Shown here piece after piece: positions 34,610 through 47,247 of a DNA stretch of 64,000 bases. Source of the DNA: Deroplatys truncata. Taxonomy: Eukaryota > Arthropoda > Insecta > Mantodea > Mantidae. The notes beneath the pieces are model-generated. The model searched no databases and was not told the DNA's origin. It saw only the letters and a program-made list of their open reading frames with translations. The number at the start of each line of letters is the position of its first letter. The stretch's first letter is position 1. The translations under genes were made by a program, and so were the position numbers. The stretch covers positions 172,010,096 to 172,074,095 of the forward strand of contig CM060985.1 of the NCBI GenBank assembly GCA_030765065.1. The letters are read 5' to 3'.

Positions 34610-36459
34610 ATTTACAAAAGAAATATCTGTTACCAAGCAACTACTTAAAAGGTACTCCTACTGGGAGAACATTTAAACACTTGGCTATACAAGCATTACA
34701 GCTATGAAAGGTATAATTCAATGTCTTTCAAGAAACGAAAAAAAAAAAAAAGTTTAAAACATGCGGTCACGGTATGAATAAAAAATCAGAGGAGTTAAGA
34801 GATGGATATAAACACCGAATAAATTATTTATTCATCAAAATATTTCAAAAACCATCAATTAAAAGTAACTTGTCTTTAAATCCATGTTAATCGATAGCAT
34901 GAATTAGAAATGAATAAAACTATAAAACACTGAAAACTATTAAGCCATGTGGATAAAAACAAAACCCTGTTCAGTAAAGCAAAGCATTGTGAAGAGCAAT
35001 ATCCAAAAAGTAAAAAATAAAAAGCCAAACAACAAAGACACCCCTAAAAATAAAAAAAGAACAAAAATTACAATATAGTAAATCATTGTAAGAAAACAAT
35101 TGCTATACCACTTTTATTCCAGAAGTTACATCTCAACCTAAAAAAGGAATTCATAGTAGGAAAGCTCGATTTGGCATATCGAAAGAAAGCCAAATTCGTA
35201 TAACAAAGTATTTAGAAAAACAAAAGAAACAACTGCAATGCCAGTATTGCTGTTAGTAAGAACCAGGAATAAAAAACAAATATCTCAAAAATAAAGAAAA
35301 CCGATTCAATCACAAAAGTACTGTCTCATAACAGATCCCTGCGAAATATCCAGTATGAGTGACATTCTATGAGGGCAAACAATGCAGGGACTAAACAACC
35401 GATTTTCAAAGCCGAATGAAAAAATAATTAAATTATTAAGCAATAACTTAACAGTGTACGATATTACTTGTGCATAACCTAATTTCAGAAAACATTTCCT
35501 GAATGCTTAAATGCACACTGAAATTAAGCATGTGTTAGCAACTATAAGCAGTATAAATCTGTTGTTGCCAACAACAAATAGAGAATATTCTCTAAAATCA
35601 AATACTGGAGTGTTTTAAAGACGCACTGAAAAAAAAAACCACTGATGCCCCAAATTACAAGTATACAATACAAAAACTGCAGAGGAAATTTTTAAGATAT
35701 ATTGAATGCGCCAAGAAAAATAATATGATACATAAACAAAATATAAAATAAATTGGATCCATCCATGGTGTAATATATGAATAACGCTAATAGCCGCGGG
35801 GTTTATGCTTCAGTTCAAAACAAATTGTAATACAAGACGACAGTTTCCGAAATAGAATGTGGCCATATAGTAAGCATTTAGTTAAAATGTCTTAGAAAAC
35901 AAAAAGGAAAAAAGTAATAACGCTAAAGATATCGGAATCACAAATGATTGAAAAACTTAGAATCAAGACTGTCAAGCGTGTTTGTGATTGGTTACATATA
36001 TGTACCCGAAATTAAAAATCATTACCAAAAATAGCGGTATTAGGGATTTGGGGAGGGGGGAATTCTGATACTCATTAAAAAACGAATTGATGAAGCATAT
36101 GTACCCGGAAACCAAACATTTAGAATATGAAGTTCTTAATCATCCGTGTTATACACGAATTATCTTATGCGAGATACACGGATGTTAACGGATGTTTCCA
36201 CTACAGCACGGGAAAGGGAAGCGAGAAGAAAAAAAATGAAAGAAAAATAGAGCTGAATAGAGAGAGAGGGAGGGGGAGGGAGAGAGAGAGAGAAATTCAC
36301 ATAACATTAATCCGTCTTTATGTGCAAATTATCTATGCGAGAAGGATACGAATAAGGCTCTAGTTCCAACCCCGTATGTAACGCTCTAGTGGTGGAATGA
36401 TGGAGAGAAATATGGGATCGAAATTCATCTTTCAAGAAAATGGTTTGAGAGAGGCTGGA
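34610..36459. other. 1.8 kb A-rich, no recognised gene
   Basis: The plus strand is strongly A-rich, with short Lys/Asn-rich broken frames and a GA-rich tract (about 36255-36292). No protein family is recognised. Confidence 0.4.
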
Positions 36460-38080
36460 ACCTCCACCATAGTGCAGAGTGCATATATCTTAGCTCGTAG
36501 TCCGACAAAGTGGCGGATGATTTTATAATTAGCCTCATCTTTAAATTTTCCAAGCACCTTGTTTAGAGCTGAATAACATATATGGTTTATATGATAATCG
36601 GCTGTATCTAGGTGCTAAAAACGCACTTTGTCCTCGTACACACCTTTAGTTGTCACTCGATGAATGAATGAATCAGTGTCCATATACGTAAGTTTCAGGT
36701 TTTCAGCTCCATAATATGGCAACAACATATCATAATGATAGTGGTACATTAATGTCTTAGAGATGTCCAGCGAACTCATTCCAATGTATATAGGCTTGTT
36801 GAACACGATCTGTGAGAGGTCATATGTACAGCAGCATATATTGTTCTATCGATAAACGTAGGCTTGACTATTAACTTTACCAGCGTCTTCTCGTTTATAA
36901 CCAGTCGTATATCCATACGATTACGATCGTTTTTCCAAACATGGCATTATTATGCAGTTTATAGAGATCCGTCTCGAAATCATTTTCAGCCTGTTGTCGT
37001 AATCTGTTGTTAAATTCTACACAAGGTTTTAACCGCTGAGACTGTCGGAATTGCAGCACAAGATGGATTTTGGTTAGCATAAGAGCTTGCTTCAAAGTCA
37101 TGTAATGCACTACATACTTCTTCCGTGATCTAAGATGGGGTATTAGTTTCTTTGTAGATGACTCCTTAGGCTTCAGGCACTCGGGTAGGAAAGGTAGATC
37201 GTTGTGTAGATCGTGAAGTTCAGCAGGATACTCGACGTCAACTTCTAATGTGCATCCATGAGGATCGTCTTCTTGTAGTCTTTCTAAGTTGATTTCACCA
37301 AAAACCCATTGAAATCCACCATAAGGAAGGGCGTGGCACATTGCCCAGACATATTGGTTATTCGCATCCTCGTATGTGATAAATTGGGTTGGAATCGACG
37401 GATCAAATTTTTCCATGTAGGCATTATTAGCCTCTGCATACCGATGGGAAACTTGGCATAAACCACCTCTTATACCGGATTCTACCATGATGAGTTGATC
37501 ATAATCTTGTAGGAATTCTAGTATACAGTAACATGGCGTACCAGGTAAGTCCTGGAGAGGTGAAATAATGTGTAGGATCAACTTTATGTATTTTGAGGGT
37601 TTGGTCCCTGAATGTCTCAAAGACATCAACCAGAAGAACATCTGTATTCACCCGGTTTATCACATTAAACTGTCTGCATACATTTCCAACATGATTGTAG
37701 TTAGCACTACTAATTTCTTCTTCATTCAGTTTATTGTAGGAGTTCTTAGGAGGCAGGCAGGTTTCGTTCAAGACATCCCATGAAGTGATTAATCATAGGG
37801 AAATACTCCTTACGAGTCAGCGACTTCAACTTATCTTCTCCGAAGTACTTCATTGTTTCAGGATATTATGTTAGATTTGTTTACCAGCTTACCCAAGCTT
37901 GTACTCAGGAACCGAAAGCTATCCACAAGCCGGAGCTTTATATCTCCGACATACTTGGAGAATGAGATATAGCTATCTTCAGAGTTAGGAATTACCTCCA
38001 CTCGTTCACTTTGCATTCTAACTCCTTAACAATGAAATGAGAGTCATATCCGCTAAGGTTATGCATGAAGACAGGAATAT

Positions 38081-38595
38081 TGCGGCGTAGTATTAATTTT
38101 ATTGTCATTACCAGACACACTGTTGTACTGTATTGTTGCTACCAGACGTAGCATTATTGGGTCTCCTTGGTTATATTTTAGTTTAACGAGCTTTCCTTTC
38201 GGCGCGGACCACGCAAAAGGGAAAGATCTGTTTGAAACTGTCTGGTATGACGTCAACCCCGTCTGGCTTCGGCTAGACACGGTTGGTGGGTGTAAGATAG
38301 CGCGACTTGAGTGGAAGTGTCGTGTGGCCGGTCTACGATCCTGTAGCATCTCCGTCCATCCTGTTTCCTTTGTTAATTATGTAGAGAAGCCAAACGTTTT
38401 TGAGAATAAATCCCAGGTAATGTGTGTTATGTAATCTTTCAATGTAATATAAACCCCACGCCTTCTTAAATCTACAAACCAAGGTCCTGGACTTTTTGCT
38501 GCCAGCGAGTTGCCCCCCTCCTCCATGTGCGTGTTGGGGTAACCTATATTAATCATCTTCTAGTAACCTTTTGGCCTTCACCCCAACATGCAACA
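38081..38595 (-). mobile_element. solo LTR with 4-bp target duplication, inside the polymerase relic
   Basis: On the minus strand it begins TGTTGCATGTTGGGG and ends ACTACGCCGCA. ATAT flanks it at 38077-38080 and 38596-38599. The polymerase coding sequence continues on both sides (ACKTPKYI and PVFMHNLSGYDSH). It is 515 bp, and its end sequence and length resemble the solo LTR in mariner copy 3. Confidence 0.85.
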
Positions 38596-39010
38596 ATATA
38601 TTTAGGTGTTTTGCAGGCTAAATTGCATTCATTATGAAGACTTCTTCGGTATTCACCGCTGATGTGATCATGGTCACTTACTTTGTAGTTATCTTCTGTA
38701 AGGGTCTTCCCACACAAATAGCATACCGCAGCAGACTCAAAATCCGTTTGTTGTTGATCCGTAAGTTTCAGAGGCTTGGTAGATTTTATATATTATTCAA
38801 TCCTCTTTGCAATGGATGACAGGTATTCCATAAACTTCTGAGCAGCATCATAACCACGATACACATAGGTTTGCTCAGGAAGACCAGTTTCGAGGTGTTC
38901 AACACTGGATGACGGCTTGACGTAAACACAGAAGCTCATTGGTGTCCTCTTGAGGCAGTGTTTGTAATACTTGAATAATTTCAATTGTAGTTTATAATAT
39001 GTAATTTCAA

Positions 39011-39671
39011 TAACAGCCCGCCTTGAAACAATATGTATGTAATAATTATTTAAAATGTATGTAACAATCATTGCATATGCTTATTTTACTGTAAACATGT
39101 TTTATAATGTTATGTGAATACATTACATACTTTAATAATGCAAGAGCTGTGAGAATAATAAGATTTAAGTTGCTAACAATGAGGTAATCATGAGGTAATC
39201 TTGTGGCAATAATGAGTTTGAAAGTTACTAGTCATGATTAGAGCAACGATAATGTAAGTTCTGTGACAGTATAAAATTAACCAATCAACAGCAAAGAAAA
39301 TTTTTTAAGTAAAATGCAGATATTCGATTGGACTAGAACTAGCCAATCAGAGACTTGAAATACCGAAGCTTGCGGGTTTAACGATTGAAACATGTTCAGT
39401 TGCTGGCAAACCTTGGTAGTGACCAGATGGAAGATGTGTTCTCTACAGAAATATTACGTGTGAATCGTAAAATATGTCTACGCGTTAGCTAAGTGAAAGT
39501 ATTAAAGAATCTCACAGTTCTTAAAAAGTGTAGTGCTTTATAAATTGTGCAAAGGATAAATAAAATAAGTGAGTTTAAAAACGTAAAATTGTGTATGTCT
39601 ACAATTATTGTCGTACCGCACCTGCCTAAGAGATACATGACTCTACAAACATTTCTGACGCAGCCGAGGCA
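39011..39671. repeat. LTR-like diverged repeat, copy A, inside the polymerase relic
   Basis: Shares its start (TAACAGCCCGCCTTGAAACA), middle (AGTTGCTAACAATGAGGTAA; GCCAATCAGAGACTTGAAAT) and end (TAAGAGATACATG; CAGCCGAGG) with 55990-56692. Length, non-coding content and the AATAAA-bearing 3' part suggest an LTR, but no target duplication was found. Confidence 0.6.
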
Positions 39672-40085
39672 AATTCAAACATAAATAATATATAGAAGCA
39701 GTTTTAATAAAAAGTTAAATATTATAGTGTAAAACTTGGAGTGTAACAACAAAACATACATCTTTAAATCAGCTTCTCATACGTAGCAGCATATTGCGTA
39801 ACAACAGTAACTATTACGTAATCAACAACTTCAAACCGACGCCTAAAGCGTGTTGCCAACTTCTTAAACAAAGTAAACTCCAAGAACAATACTCTCAAGT
39901 TGGCTTTCCAAGCGAGAAGCTAAATAATTTACGTAAAAATATATTACGTAACATAACACCTTCGCTCTTGATAAGGGGTTGTATAGGAAATTTCAGGATT
40001 GGGGATCATGTATGACATGGAGTGAGAATACTCTCAAAATCCGCATAGATGACAAGGTACGTTTAGCATCCTCTCAACATTTTTA
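39672..40085. other. unassigned part of the second insertion in the polymerase
   Basis: Lies between the LTR-like repeat and the point where polymerase-like coding resumes. It could be the internal part of the same insert. Confidence 0.35.
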
Positions 40086-41409
40086 AGCTGTACAATTGAT
40101 TTTATCCTTGGTAGGCAGAACTACCCTTGCAACATCACATAGGTTACAGAGAGATGCATGTTCTTGTAGTTTTTCCAGTCCAATTAGTCAATATCGTTCA
40201 TCAAAATGGTAAAGCAGCGCTTGCAGGTATATACACGTTCTTTGTGGTTAGTTTTCTGACGTCGAACGAGCTTCTCAAAATTCTTGATATATGCATAGTA
40301 ATATTTTCCACTACTGTCATTCAATAGTAACAGGTCACGGTGCTCAGGCAGTTCGGTCTCAGCAACCTTTATTGGATACACTTCTTGCTTTTCATCCAGC
40401 CGTTGACAGACATACTGTTAAGCTTCTCAAACTTAGATATTTGAGTAAGTGGAGTAGGATAAGAAACAGCTGAAGTTATACGTACCTTGAAGTTGCTTGT
40501 ATTTGCTCACACGTTGTGCATTTTTCCCTATGAATTTGGCTAGCACAGAATACATGAAACATTTCTCGTTGGTATTATTCTGAATGTTTATACAAGCTTC
40601 TTTAGCTCCAACTGATGGGATAGTGGTATGTAGCTAATTCTTCGTAACGGGTTGCACTTGTTAATACGGAGTCGAACTTTTTCCACAGCAGATAGGCCCA
40701 GTTGCTACTCTTAAGCTCCAACTCCTCCATTTCAGCAGCCAGTTTCTTGAATTTCGGTTCTAACACTGAGTCCAGATCCGTTTCTAGAAACACAGGCTGA
40801 TTCCGTGTTTTAAATATTTTGTTCACAAATCAGCACTCAACCAGCAGATTAATTTTCACACTCATGTGAATACCAAGCTCTTTATATACTGCCTGGTTTA
40901 TTAGTTGTTTTGCCTCAAGCAGGTGCATATTCAGGTCCTTGGATGAATCGCATCGTATGAAATACGATTTCAGTCGTCCTTCGAATGCTGTCTCCTATTC
41001 TCTCATGTCATAGTGATCTATTGTTGATAATAACTGATTTCTAGTAGGCTCCAATCTGCTTTTCTTCTTAGGACTGTTTAATTCGCACACATTTTCATGA
41101 CGTTCTCCCTTATAACCTCCATTAAAGGATGAGATATACTTTTTTCACTTGAAGAGCCGCTTGCGGCCCATCTCATGCCTTCTCTGTCATAACTTCGTAA
41201 GAATTTCTTTCTACATTTGCTACACGCGTATCCAATAACGCTGGGAATGATATCCTTATATGCAGAGTTATTCATCCTTACTCTTGATGTAAACTTCTAC
41301 GCCTTAATAACGTTTACTCACTCTCGAAAGCTGATCATTCTTGGAGAGAACACGATCTTAACACCTCAAAACTAATTAGCAGAATGAAGCCCAGTGCCCT
41401 AAGTCACCC

Positions 41410-41419
41410 TATTTATAGA
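41410..41419 (-). promoter_or_regulatory. TATA-like box upstream of the polymerase relic
   Basis: CTATAAATAG on the minus strand, about 135 bp before the presumed polymerase ATG (41277-41275). Position and orientation suit an RNA polymerase II core promoter, but a match in AT-rich DNA can be chance. Confidence 0.35.
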
Positions 41420-41429
41420 GAGCACGAAC

Positions 41430-41984
41430 CTTTCGGTTCAATCATGCACTGAATTTAATAATAAACGACGATTAAGCGTCTAAACTCGTATATTTCCATA
41501 GGTGTTGTATATGTGCTCGGATGTGTCCGTAGGTCTTCGTGCAGGTTTGTGTGTTTGGAAGAAGTATTAGCATGTATACTATGTATATGTACCTATGTGT
41601 TCGGAGGTGTGTATGTCTGTGTTTATGTGTATATATGTGTGTTGGGTGTATCTGTGTTGATGTGTGGTGCATGTATGACAATGACACACACATTCTCTAT
41701 GTGTGTTTGTGTGTGTGTGGGTTTCGATGAGTCTGTGAGCATGTGTGTTTGGTTGTCTGGATCAAGAAGAAAGAAGGAAAATGGAGAAAGAAAACGGAAA
41801 GAGAGAAAGAAAGAAAATAAAGAAAAAGGAAAGAAACGAGAAAAAAGAGATAAAGAAGAAAAGAAAATTAAGAATCGAAACCAGAACCCAGGATAACTAA
41901 GCACACACCAGGGTTTAATCTTCATATTGATATTAGTTAAATGCATTTTAATCCAACCATCTAAGTCACTTAGTCTAATGGTTA
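41430..41984. other. low-complexity GT-rich and purine-rich tract
   Basis: TGTG-rich DNA (about 41500-41760) followed by an AAAGAA-rich strand (about 41770-41880). The open frames here are repeat artefacts. Confidence 0.6.
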
Positions 41985-42046
41985 TTAAACATTAAAGTTT
42001 TGCTATGCCAAGACTCGAACTCGGACCTCTGGATACCTGAGAACGC
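41985..42046 (-). repeat. tRNA-like box B fragment, possible SINE head
   Basis: Reads CCGAGTTCGAGTCTTGGCAT on the minus strand. A related, more decayed piece lies near 42430-42475. Confidence 0.35.
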
Positions 42047-42058
42047 CTTTTTCATTAA

Positions 42059-42347
42059 AATTAAATTAAATTGGGTTTTAGTTATGGGCACTCTTTAACT
42101 GCTGTGGTCCATTCTATATTGGGCGTGAAAGACCCGTAATTTTGCTCAGAGGCCTTTTTATCAGGCTTGAGGTTCTTTTACGTGCCATAAATCTACGACA
42201 CGGGACCACCGGTTTTACTTCCCTTCCGAAGGAAGCCATGCTAAGGATTTTTACGCCCGAAAAAATCCATCGCCCTCCGCCGGGTTTGAACCCGCGACCT
42301 TGGGAACTAGAGGCTAGCACGGTACAACTAGTCCACGGAGGACGACT
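42059..42347 (-). mobile_element. tRNA-derived SINE, copy 2, with 12-bp target duplication
   Basis: Same family as 3467-3749. It has box B GGTTCAAACCC and an AATTT tail, and the direct repeat CTTTTTCATTAA flanks it at 42047-42058 and 42348-42359. Confidence 0.9.
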
Positions 42348-42359
42348 CTTTTTCATTAA

Positions 42360-43651
42360 TCCACGTAATGCTACAATATTGTGATTAACTCCACGCGTGT
42401 AACTCTTATAGCTTATTAGCAATTAAACATTTAAGTTTTGCCGTTTCGAGAGTTGAATATGAACTTCGGGATACCGATATTGTTATCCAGAACAATCTAG
42501 TTAATGTTACCATTGAATGTAATTTGTCTCACACATCTAGCTGCCCTAATTCAGGAATAATCAAACATCAGAGTTTAGCTTAGACCTGCACCACGAGATT
42601 CTTTTCTGTAAGTAAACAATAATGCCAACAGATGCGCATCATGGGTGCGCAGAGTTTATACTCTCTGGTGTCTCCATGGTCCTTACACGGGAATGTTTGC
42701 TTAGCTTAGAGAAATTTTGCTTTCCCATGGACAAAGTAAAGCACTGGCGTCTGGCGTCAAGATTAAAATAGTAGTAAAATGACAACTTTGTGAAATGGGA
42801 AAAATTAATGCGTTTCTAGGTTAAAGTTTGCTTTCACACTAAGCTAGGGTTATTATTGTGATCAATATTAAGTAGAGCGAGAAATGGATGCAATACTTAA
42901 TGTTCATGTCCCAAAAGAGGAAAAATCGACTATAGCTGGTCGTGTTTTACTGGGCATAACAGGTAGGTTTTAGTTAACCTCCTTCGGAATGTGCCTTAAT
43001 TGGATCAGCTGAAGCTAATAAAAGCTAACAGTAGGGCTATACGCATGCTCCGGCACTTTGGTAATGATGTGTTATAGCGGCTACCTGTATTATAGCAAGA
43101 GCATACCTCTTCGTGGCGTTACCATATTTCCCTAGAAGCTGTGACTACTGGTTTTGATTTGATCTTCAATAGACAAAGGAGGAGCAGAGCTATAATTATT
43201 TATTGTAACGGATTAATGGGGTTGCGACCGTACCCGCTCTAAAACCGAAATGGACAAAGCGATTTCTTTCACCATAACACAGGCATTGACGCCAATAGTT
43301 ATTTGGGTCCCGTTCATAGACATACTAACCTAGGCGTCATATCCTAATCTCGGGCTAAATTTCGATACCACAGAACCATGTTATTTTACTAAGTGCTTTT
43401 CACTCAAATGTTGGCATCTCTTCACCTCTGAAGTGCATCAACGAGAGCACAAAGATCTCTACTGGTAGAAACGCAAACTAACCAGAGCTGAAAGATACAG
43501 AAGTTTGGTCATTGTTGAGCAAAACTTAGTATCCTATGTCAAAAATTGTAAGACAGGGGACAAATGCAATGAAAATACCCCATTTAGAGGTTTAGGAGAA
43601 GATAACTCTCGAAAAGTCTGGAACCAACCAAGCAACTAATCCACCTTTTTG
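42360..43651. other. no recognised gene
   Basis: 1.3 kb unassigned. Confidence 0.4.
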
Positions 43652-44505
43652 ACTTTCCCTACCATGTACCTAGTAGGTAGAGAAGGTATTGAATTCCACT
43701 AAAAAATTCAGTATTGAGATTTCACCGGAAATACATATTTTGAGGTTCCCTGAATCCAAAACAGTTTTAGAAAACTGTCCATGTGTGTGTGTGTCTGTGA
43801 ATAGCACAACCCAAAAACAAAAATTCAGATAAATACCAATAAGTGCAATCTCTTTCAAAGATGTGATACAAATATTTTAAATAAAATCCCCCACCCCAAA
43901 TTACCCTTTACATGGAACATCTTTGAAAATGTTTGATTTTCTAAAAAAAAATGGCTCTTAATGATTTTGATTAAAATACATTGGACTAAAGTTATTTACA
44001 TTGCAAATAAAATTATATCTTGAATTTTCTGGGAATAGCCTGTGAAGTCCTCTTCATTCAGGAGGAATTCTGTAATATCTTTATAACTGGTAAATGTTAA
44101 GTGATAGACGATAATGTACTACACATAAAATATAGTTCTCTTTAAAAGACACATATTTCGAATAACTTTTTTTGTAGTATTAGCTATTTCTGAGATATCT
44201 GTTATTAATAGTTCTAATTCAATACTGAGCCATTCTTATAAAGTTCTGTCGATTTTCAGTTGTTTCCCTAATGTCATGGAAAGAGAGTGAAATTTTAAGG
44301 CCAGCTAAAGGTGTCCAGTTCTGAAACATTTGACAATCACTATTCCCTTTGTATCTATAATGTAGTGTGTAATGTAGCTATTTCCGTAAAGGCTTATCTG
44401 GATTAAAATGAAGTAGATAAGAAAATAAACATTTGCAAAAATAATTCTTTACCCATTAATAATCGACAGAGGGTAGAGAAAGTCATGTAAATATAACACA
44501 TCAGA
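43652..44505 (-). repeat. Rep900 copy, old subfamily
   Basis: Diverged minus-oriented copy from ACTTTCCCTACCATGTACC to CACATCAGA. Confidence 0.7.
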
Positions 44506-44510
44506 TTTTT

Positions 44511-44640
44511 ACTTTCTCTACTACGTATAGTAAGTAGGGAAAGTATTGTATTCCACCCAAAAATTTGATACCGAGATTTCACCGGAAATACATGTTTTGA
44601 GACCCCCTGAATCCAGAAAAAGCATTTTTGGAAACATGTC

Positions 44641-44692
<52 letters not shown>

Positions 44693-45435
44693 TGTGTCTG
44701 TGAACAGCATAACTCAGAAACGAACAGTCGTATAAACACCAAACATGGTATTTAGGTTCAGTATCTTCCTGAGATGCGACACAAAGGTTTTCAAGAAAAT
44801 CCCCCCACCCCAGATTACCCTTTACATGGAAGATTTTTCGATAATTTTAATTTTCTCAAAAATGGCTAACGATTTTGATTAAAATATGATGTGTTTAAGA
44901 TATTTTTATGACAAATAAAATGTATATCTTGAATTTCCTGGGAATGTCTCCAAAAGTATTCTTCATTGTGAACAACTTTTGCATAACTGGTAAACCATAA
45001 GAGATAGACAAAATTTTACTACACAAAAAATGTAGATCGCGTTAAAATACACAATTTATGTCATATACATTTTTGTTGTTGAGTGAACCATTTTCGAGAT
45101 ATTACTTGTTATTCCCTTAAATTTTTCAATACTTATTTTCTCAAATGGGAATTCGTTATTCATTTTTTGTCTTGGATATGCAAAGAGTATTAATCTGTGG
45201 CAAAGGGAATGGTGCTGCACCTAGCAACCAGCTATTAAGAGATATGTATGTGCTTAAAGGCTACTGTTTTTCTAATTGCCCATGTAAATATATATTCCCC
45301 TTACATCTACAAGAAAATTAGCAATAAGATAGACTCTGCAAATGTTTATCTCGATTAACATGAAGTAGATGGATAAGTGTTTGTAAAAATAGTTTGTACA
45401 AGAGTAGAGAAAGTCATGTGAGTGTAACACATCAG
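44511..45435 (-). repeat. Rep900 full-length copy, young-looking
   Basis: Nearly complete minus-oriented copy, close to 22101-23010 in sequence, with a long GT tract (44644-44690). Confidence 0.85.
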
Positions 45436-45439
45436 ATTT

Positions 45440-46232
45440 TTATAAAAAGGTCTGTCTTTCTCTGTGCGTGCGTGTGCGCGTGCGTGCGTGCGTGCGGATG
45501 GGTGGGTTGGTGAGAGAGAGAGAACAGCATAACTCAAAATTGAAAAGTCGGATAAATCCCAAACTTGGTATTTAAGCTAAGCACCCTACAAAGATGTAAT
45601 AAAAAGATGTCCAAGAAAATTCCCCACCCAAACTACCCTTTTTATTAAACATTTTTTGAAATTTTTGATTTTTTAAAAAATTGTTCTAACGATATTGATT
45701 AAAACATCAAATGTGAAAAATATTTATATGACAGATAAAACGTATATCTTGTATTTTCTGGGAATAGCCTATAAAGTCCTCTTCATTTGGAAAAATGTTG
45801 TATAATCTTGTATAACTGGTAAACGTTAAATGATAAGAGGAAAATGTATTGCACAAAAGATGCAGATATTTTTAAAACACACAATTTATTACGAGTAACC
45901 TTTTTTGTGGCATCAGCCATTTCCGAGATATCCGTTATTGATGTTTAGAATTATTCAATACGTAGCCATTAAGTCCTGTCGATTTTCAATTGTTTTGCAA
46001 TGTCATGGAAAGAGTATGGAATTTTAAGGCCAGTGTATAGTGTCCAGTTGTAAAACATTTGACTATTAGTATTTCCATTGCTTCTATAACAAAATGAATG
46101 ATGTAGCTGTTTCCGGAAAGGTTTATCTGGATTAAAATGAAGTAGATAGGAAAATAAAGTTTGGTAAGAATAATTTGTTACCCATTAATAAAGCAATGGA
46201 GGCTAGAGAAAGTCATGTAATTTTACTCACAT
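45440..46232 (-). repeat. Rep900 copy, old subfamily
   Basis: Third minus-oriented copy in direct succession. It has a CGTG-rich tract (about 45464-45496) in place of CA repeats and a decayed right end near TCATGTAATTTTACTCACAT. Confidence 0.65.
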
Positions 46233-46475
46233 TTTTTGAGACGTCATTTTTATAGCAAAATCATCGTGGAATGTCGGCAAATGACTCCAACTTCGTACTG
46301 CTGTGGATGTGTAGAAGCAACTGCCAACCCAAATGCTAACATTAAGCAACAGCAGTATGGTAATTAAAGGAGATATGATAAGATTAATGTGGAGTACCTT
46401 GTCTCTCCCCTTCATTCTGTTGAGACCCTAAGCTGGTGGGCACCCAGTAGGTTCATGTTATCATGTGTCTCAAAA

Positions 46476-47247
46476 ATCGGTGCTTTTATCACCCAGATGT
46501 TTTACCTGTGTTGTTCCCTCCTCAGATTCTTATGTTCTTTTACGATACCGCATCCTTAGGGGGAACAAGTTGCGGAAGGTTAAACCTCTCTCAGCTGTCT
46601 GGGCCACCTCTTCTTGTGCTTCTCGTCGGGAAGAGGTGATTTTAACATGACTTCGTATCAGACATTGCGTTTTTAGTCATAGACACTTGCTTAGTGGTGA
46701 TCCCGCAGCACTCTGTGATCAGTGTGCTGTACCCTTAACAGTGTGTCATATTTTAACAGAGTGTCAGGTTTTAGCACAATTGCGCGTTCGTGTGTCTCTG
46801 CCTGTTGGTTTAGCTGACATTTTGGCAGATGACGCGTATATTGTAGAAAGTCTTTTACGTTTTATCCGTGACAGCGGTTTTATTCGACGCATTTAATGCG
46901 CTGAGTGTCTTAGTTTTATGATTTTATATTGTCCATTTTAATGCGGGGCTGTTCTCCCCCGGGGTCATATGAGATCCTGGGACGTAGTTTACTCTTGTAT
47001 TGTTTGTTTTACAAAGCTTTTAGTGTGGTTGTTTTTAGACTTTGATATGTATTTTATTGTTTTGACTACGCAGGTTTGTGTCGCGTGTTTTAATTTCTGG
47101 ATTTTAAATTTTATACATCGCTGGCTTGTTTTATAGTGTTTTTGTCTATGCGGTTTTTTACCCATATTTTATTTTTGGACTTTAAATTTTATACTTTGTA
47201 AGGGCGCTGATGACCATAGCTGTTGAGCACCCTTAAACCGCATCATC
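46476..47247 (+). mobile_element. 5'-truncated non-LTR retrotransposon with target duplication
   Basis: The 3' end carries GGCGCTGATGACC...GAGCACCCTTAAACC followed by short CATCATCATC repeats, a known insect non-LTR tail pattern. A 16-bp direct repeat with one mismatch, ATCATGTGTCTCAAAA (46460-46475) and ATCATGTGTCCCAAAA (47248-47263), brackets it. It is 772 bp long. Confidence 0.88.
46553..46896 (+). pseudogene. non-LTR ORF2 C-terminus after the RNase H region
   Basis: The frame reads NKLRKVKPLSAVWATSS, SRREEVILT, then a TGA where related elements have an Arg codon. It continues LRIRHCVFSHRHLLSGDPAA, a zinc-knuckle-like CDQC...CHILTEC, and ends RFIRDSGFIRRI with TAA at 46894. This is the typical C-terminal end of insect/crustacean non-LTR ORF2 proteins, in which a CCHC-like motif follows the RNase H region. 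Only one in-frame stop is visible in about 115 codons, so the insertion is fairly recent although 5'-truncated. Confidence 0.8.

Larger units (their letters stand above)
36460..41275 (-). pseudogene. protein-primed-type family B DNA polymerase (Polinton/adintovirus-like), broken
   Basis: Fragments on the minus strand occur in the right order for one polymerase of roughly 1,000 residues. The N-terminal start at 41275 has a CxxC finger-like YACSKCRKKF. A block with PEHRDLLLLND and YTCKRCF follows (about 40200-40340). An HNH/endonuclease-VII-like segment has CYLCGK...SDHDHISGEYR...HNECNLACK (about 38600-38740). Next comes an RGG motif, SGIRGGLCQ (about 37470), then motif A as YEDANNQY (37374), then motif B-like NNAMFGK (about 36940). 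Motif C is YMDTDS (36669-36686), and FVGLRAKIYAL is near the end (about 36510). Two insertions (38081-38595 and about 39005-40085), stops and frameshifts destroy it. No capsid, integrase or ATPase gene was recognised nearby. It may be a relic of a Polinton or an endogenous adintovirus-like virus. Confidence 0.8.

Noticed and set aside
36127-36363. Open frame with Arg/Glu-rich stretch
   Set aside because: The charged part is a GA-rich tract, and the rest has no recognisable domain.
41513-41896. 127-codon open frame with Val/Cys-rich then Lys/Glu-rich translation
   Set aside because: It follows a GT-rich and a purine-rich low-complexity tract. Composition explains the absence of stops, and there is no homology.
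17607-46232. CRISPR-like or satellite array formed by the many Rep900 copies
   Set aside because: The units are ~0.9 kb, in both orientations and irregularly spaced. This is a dispersed repeat.
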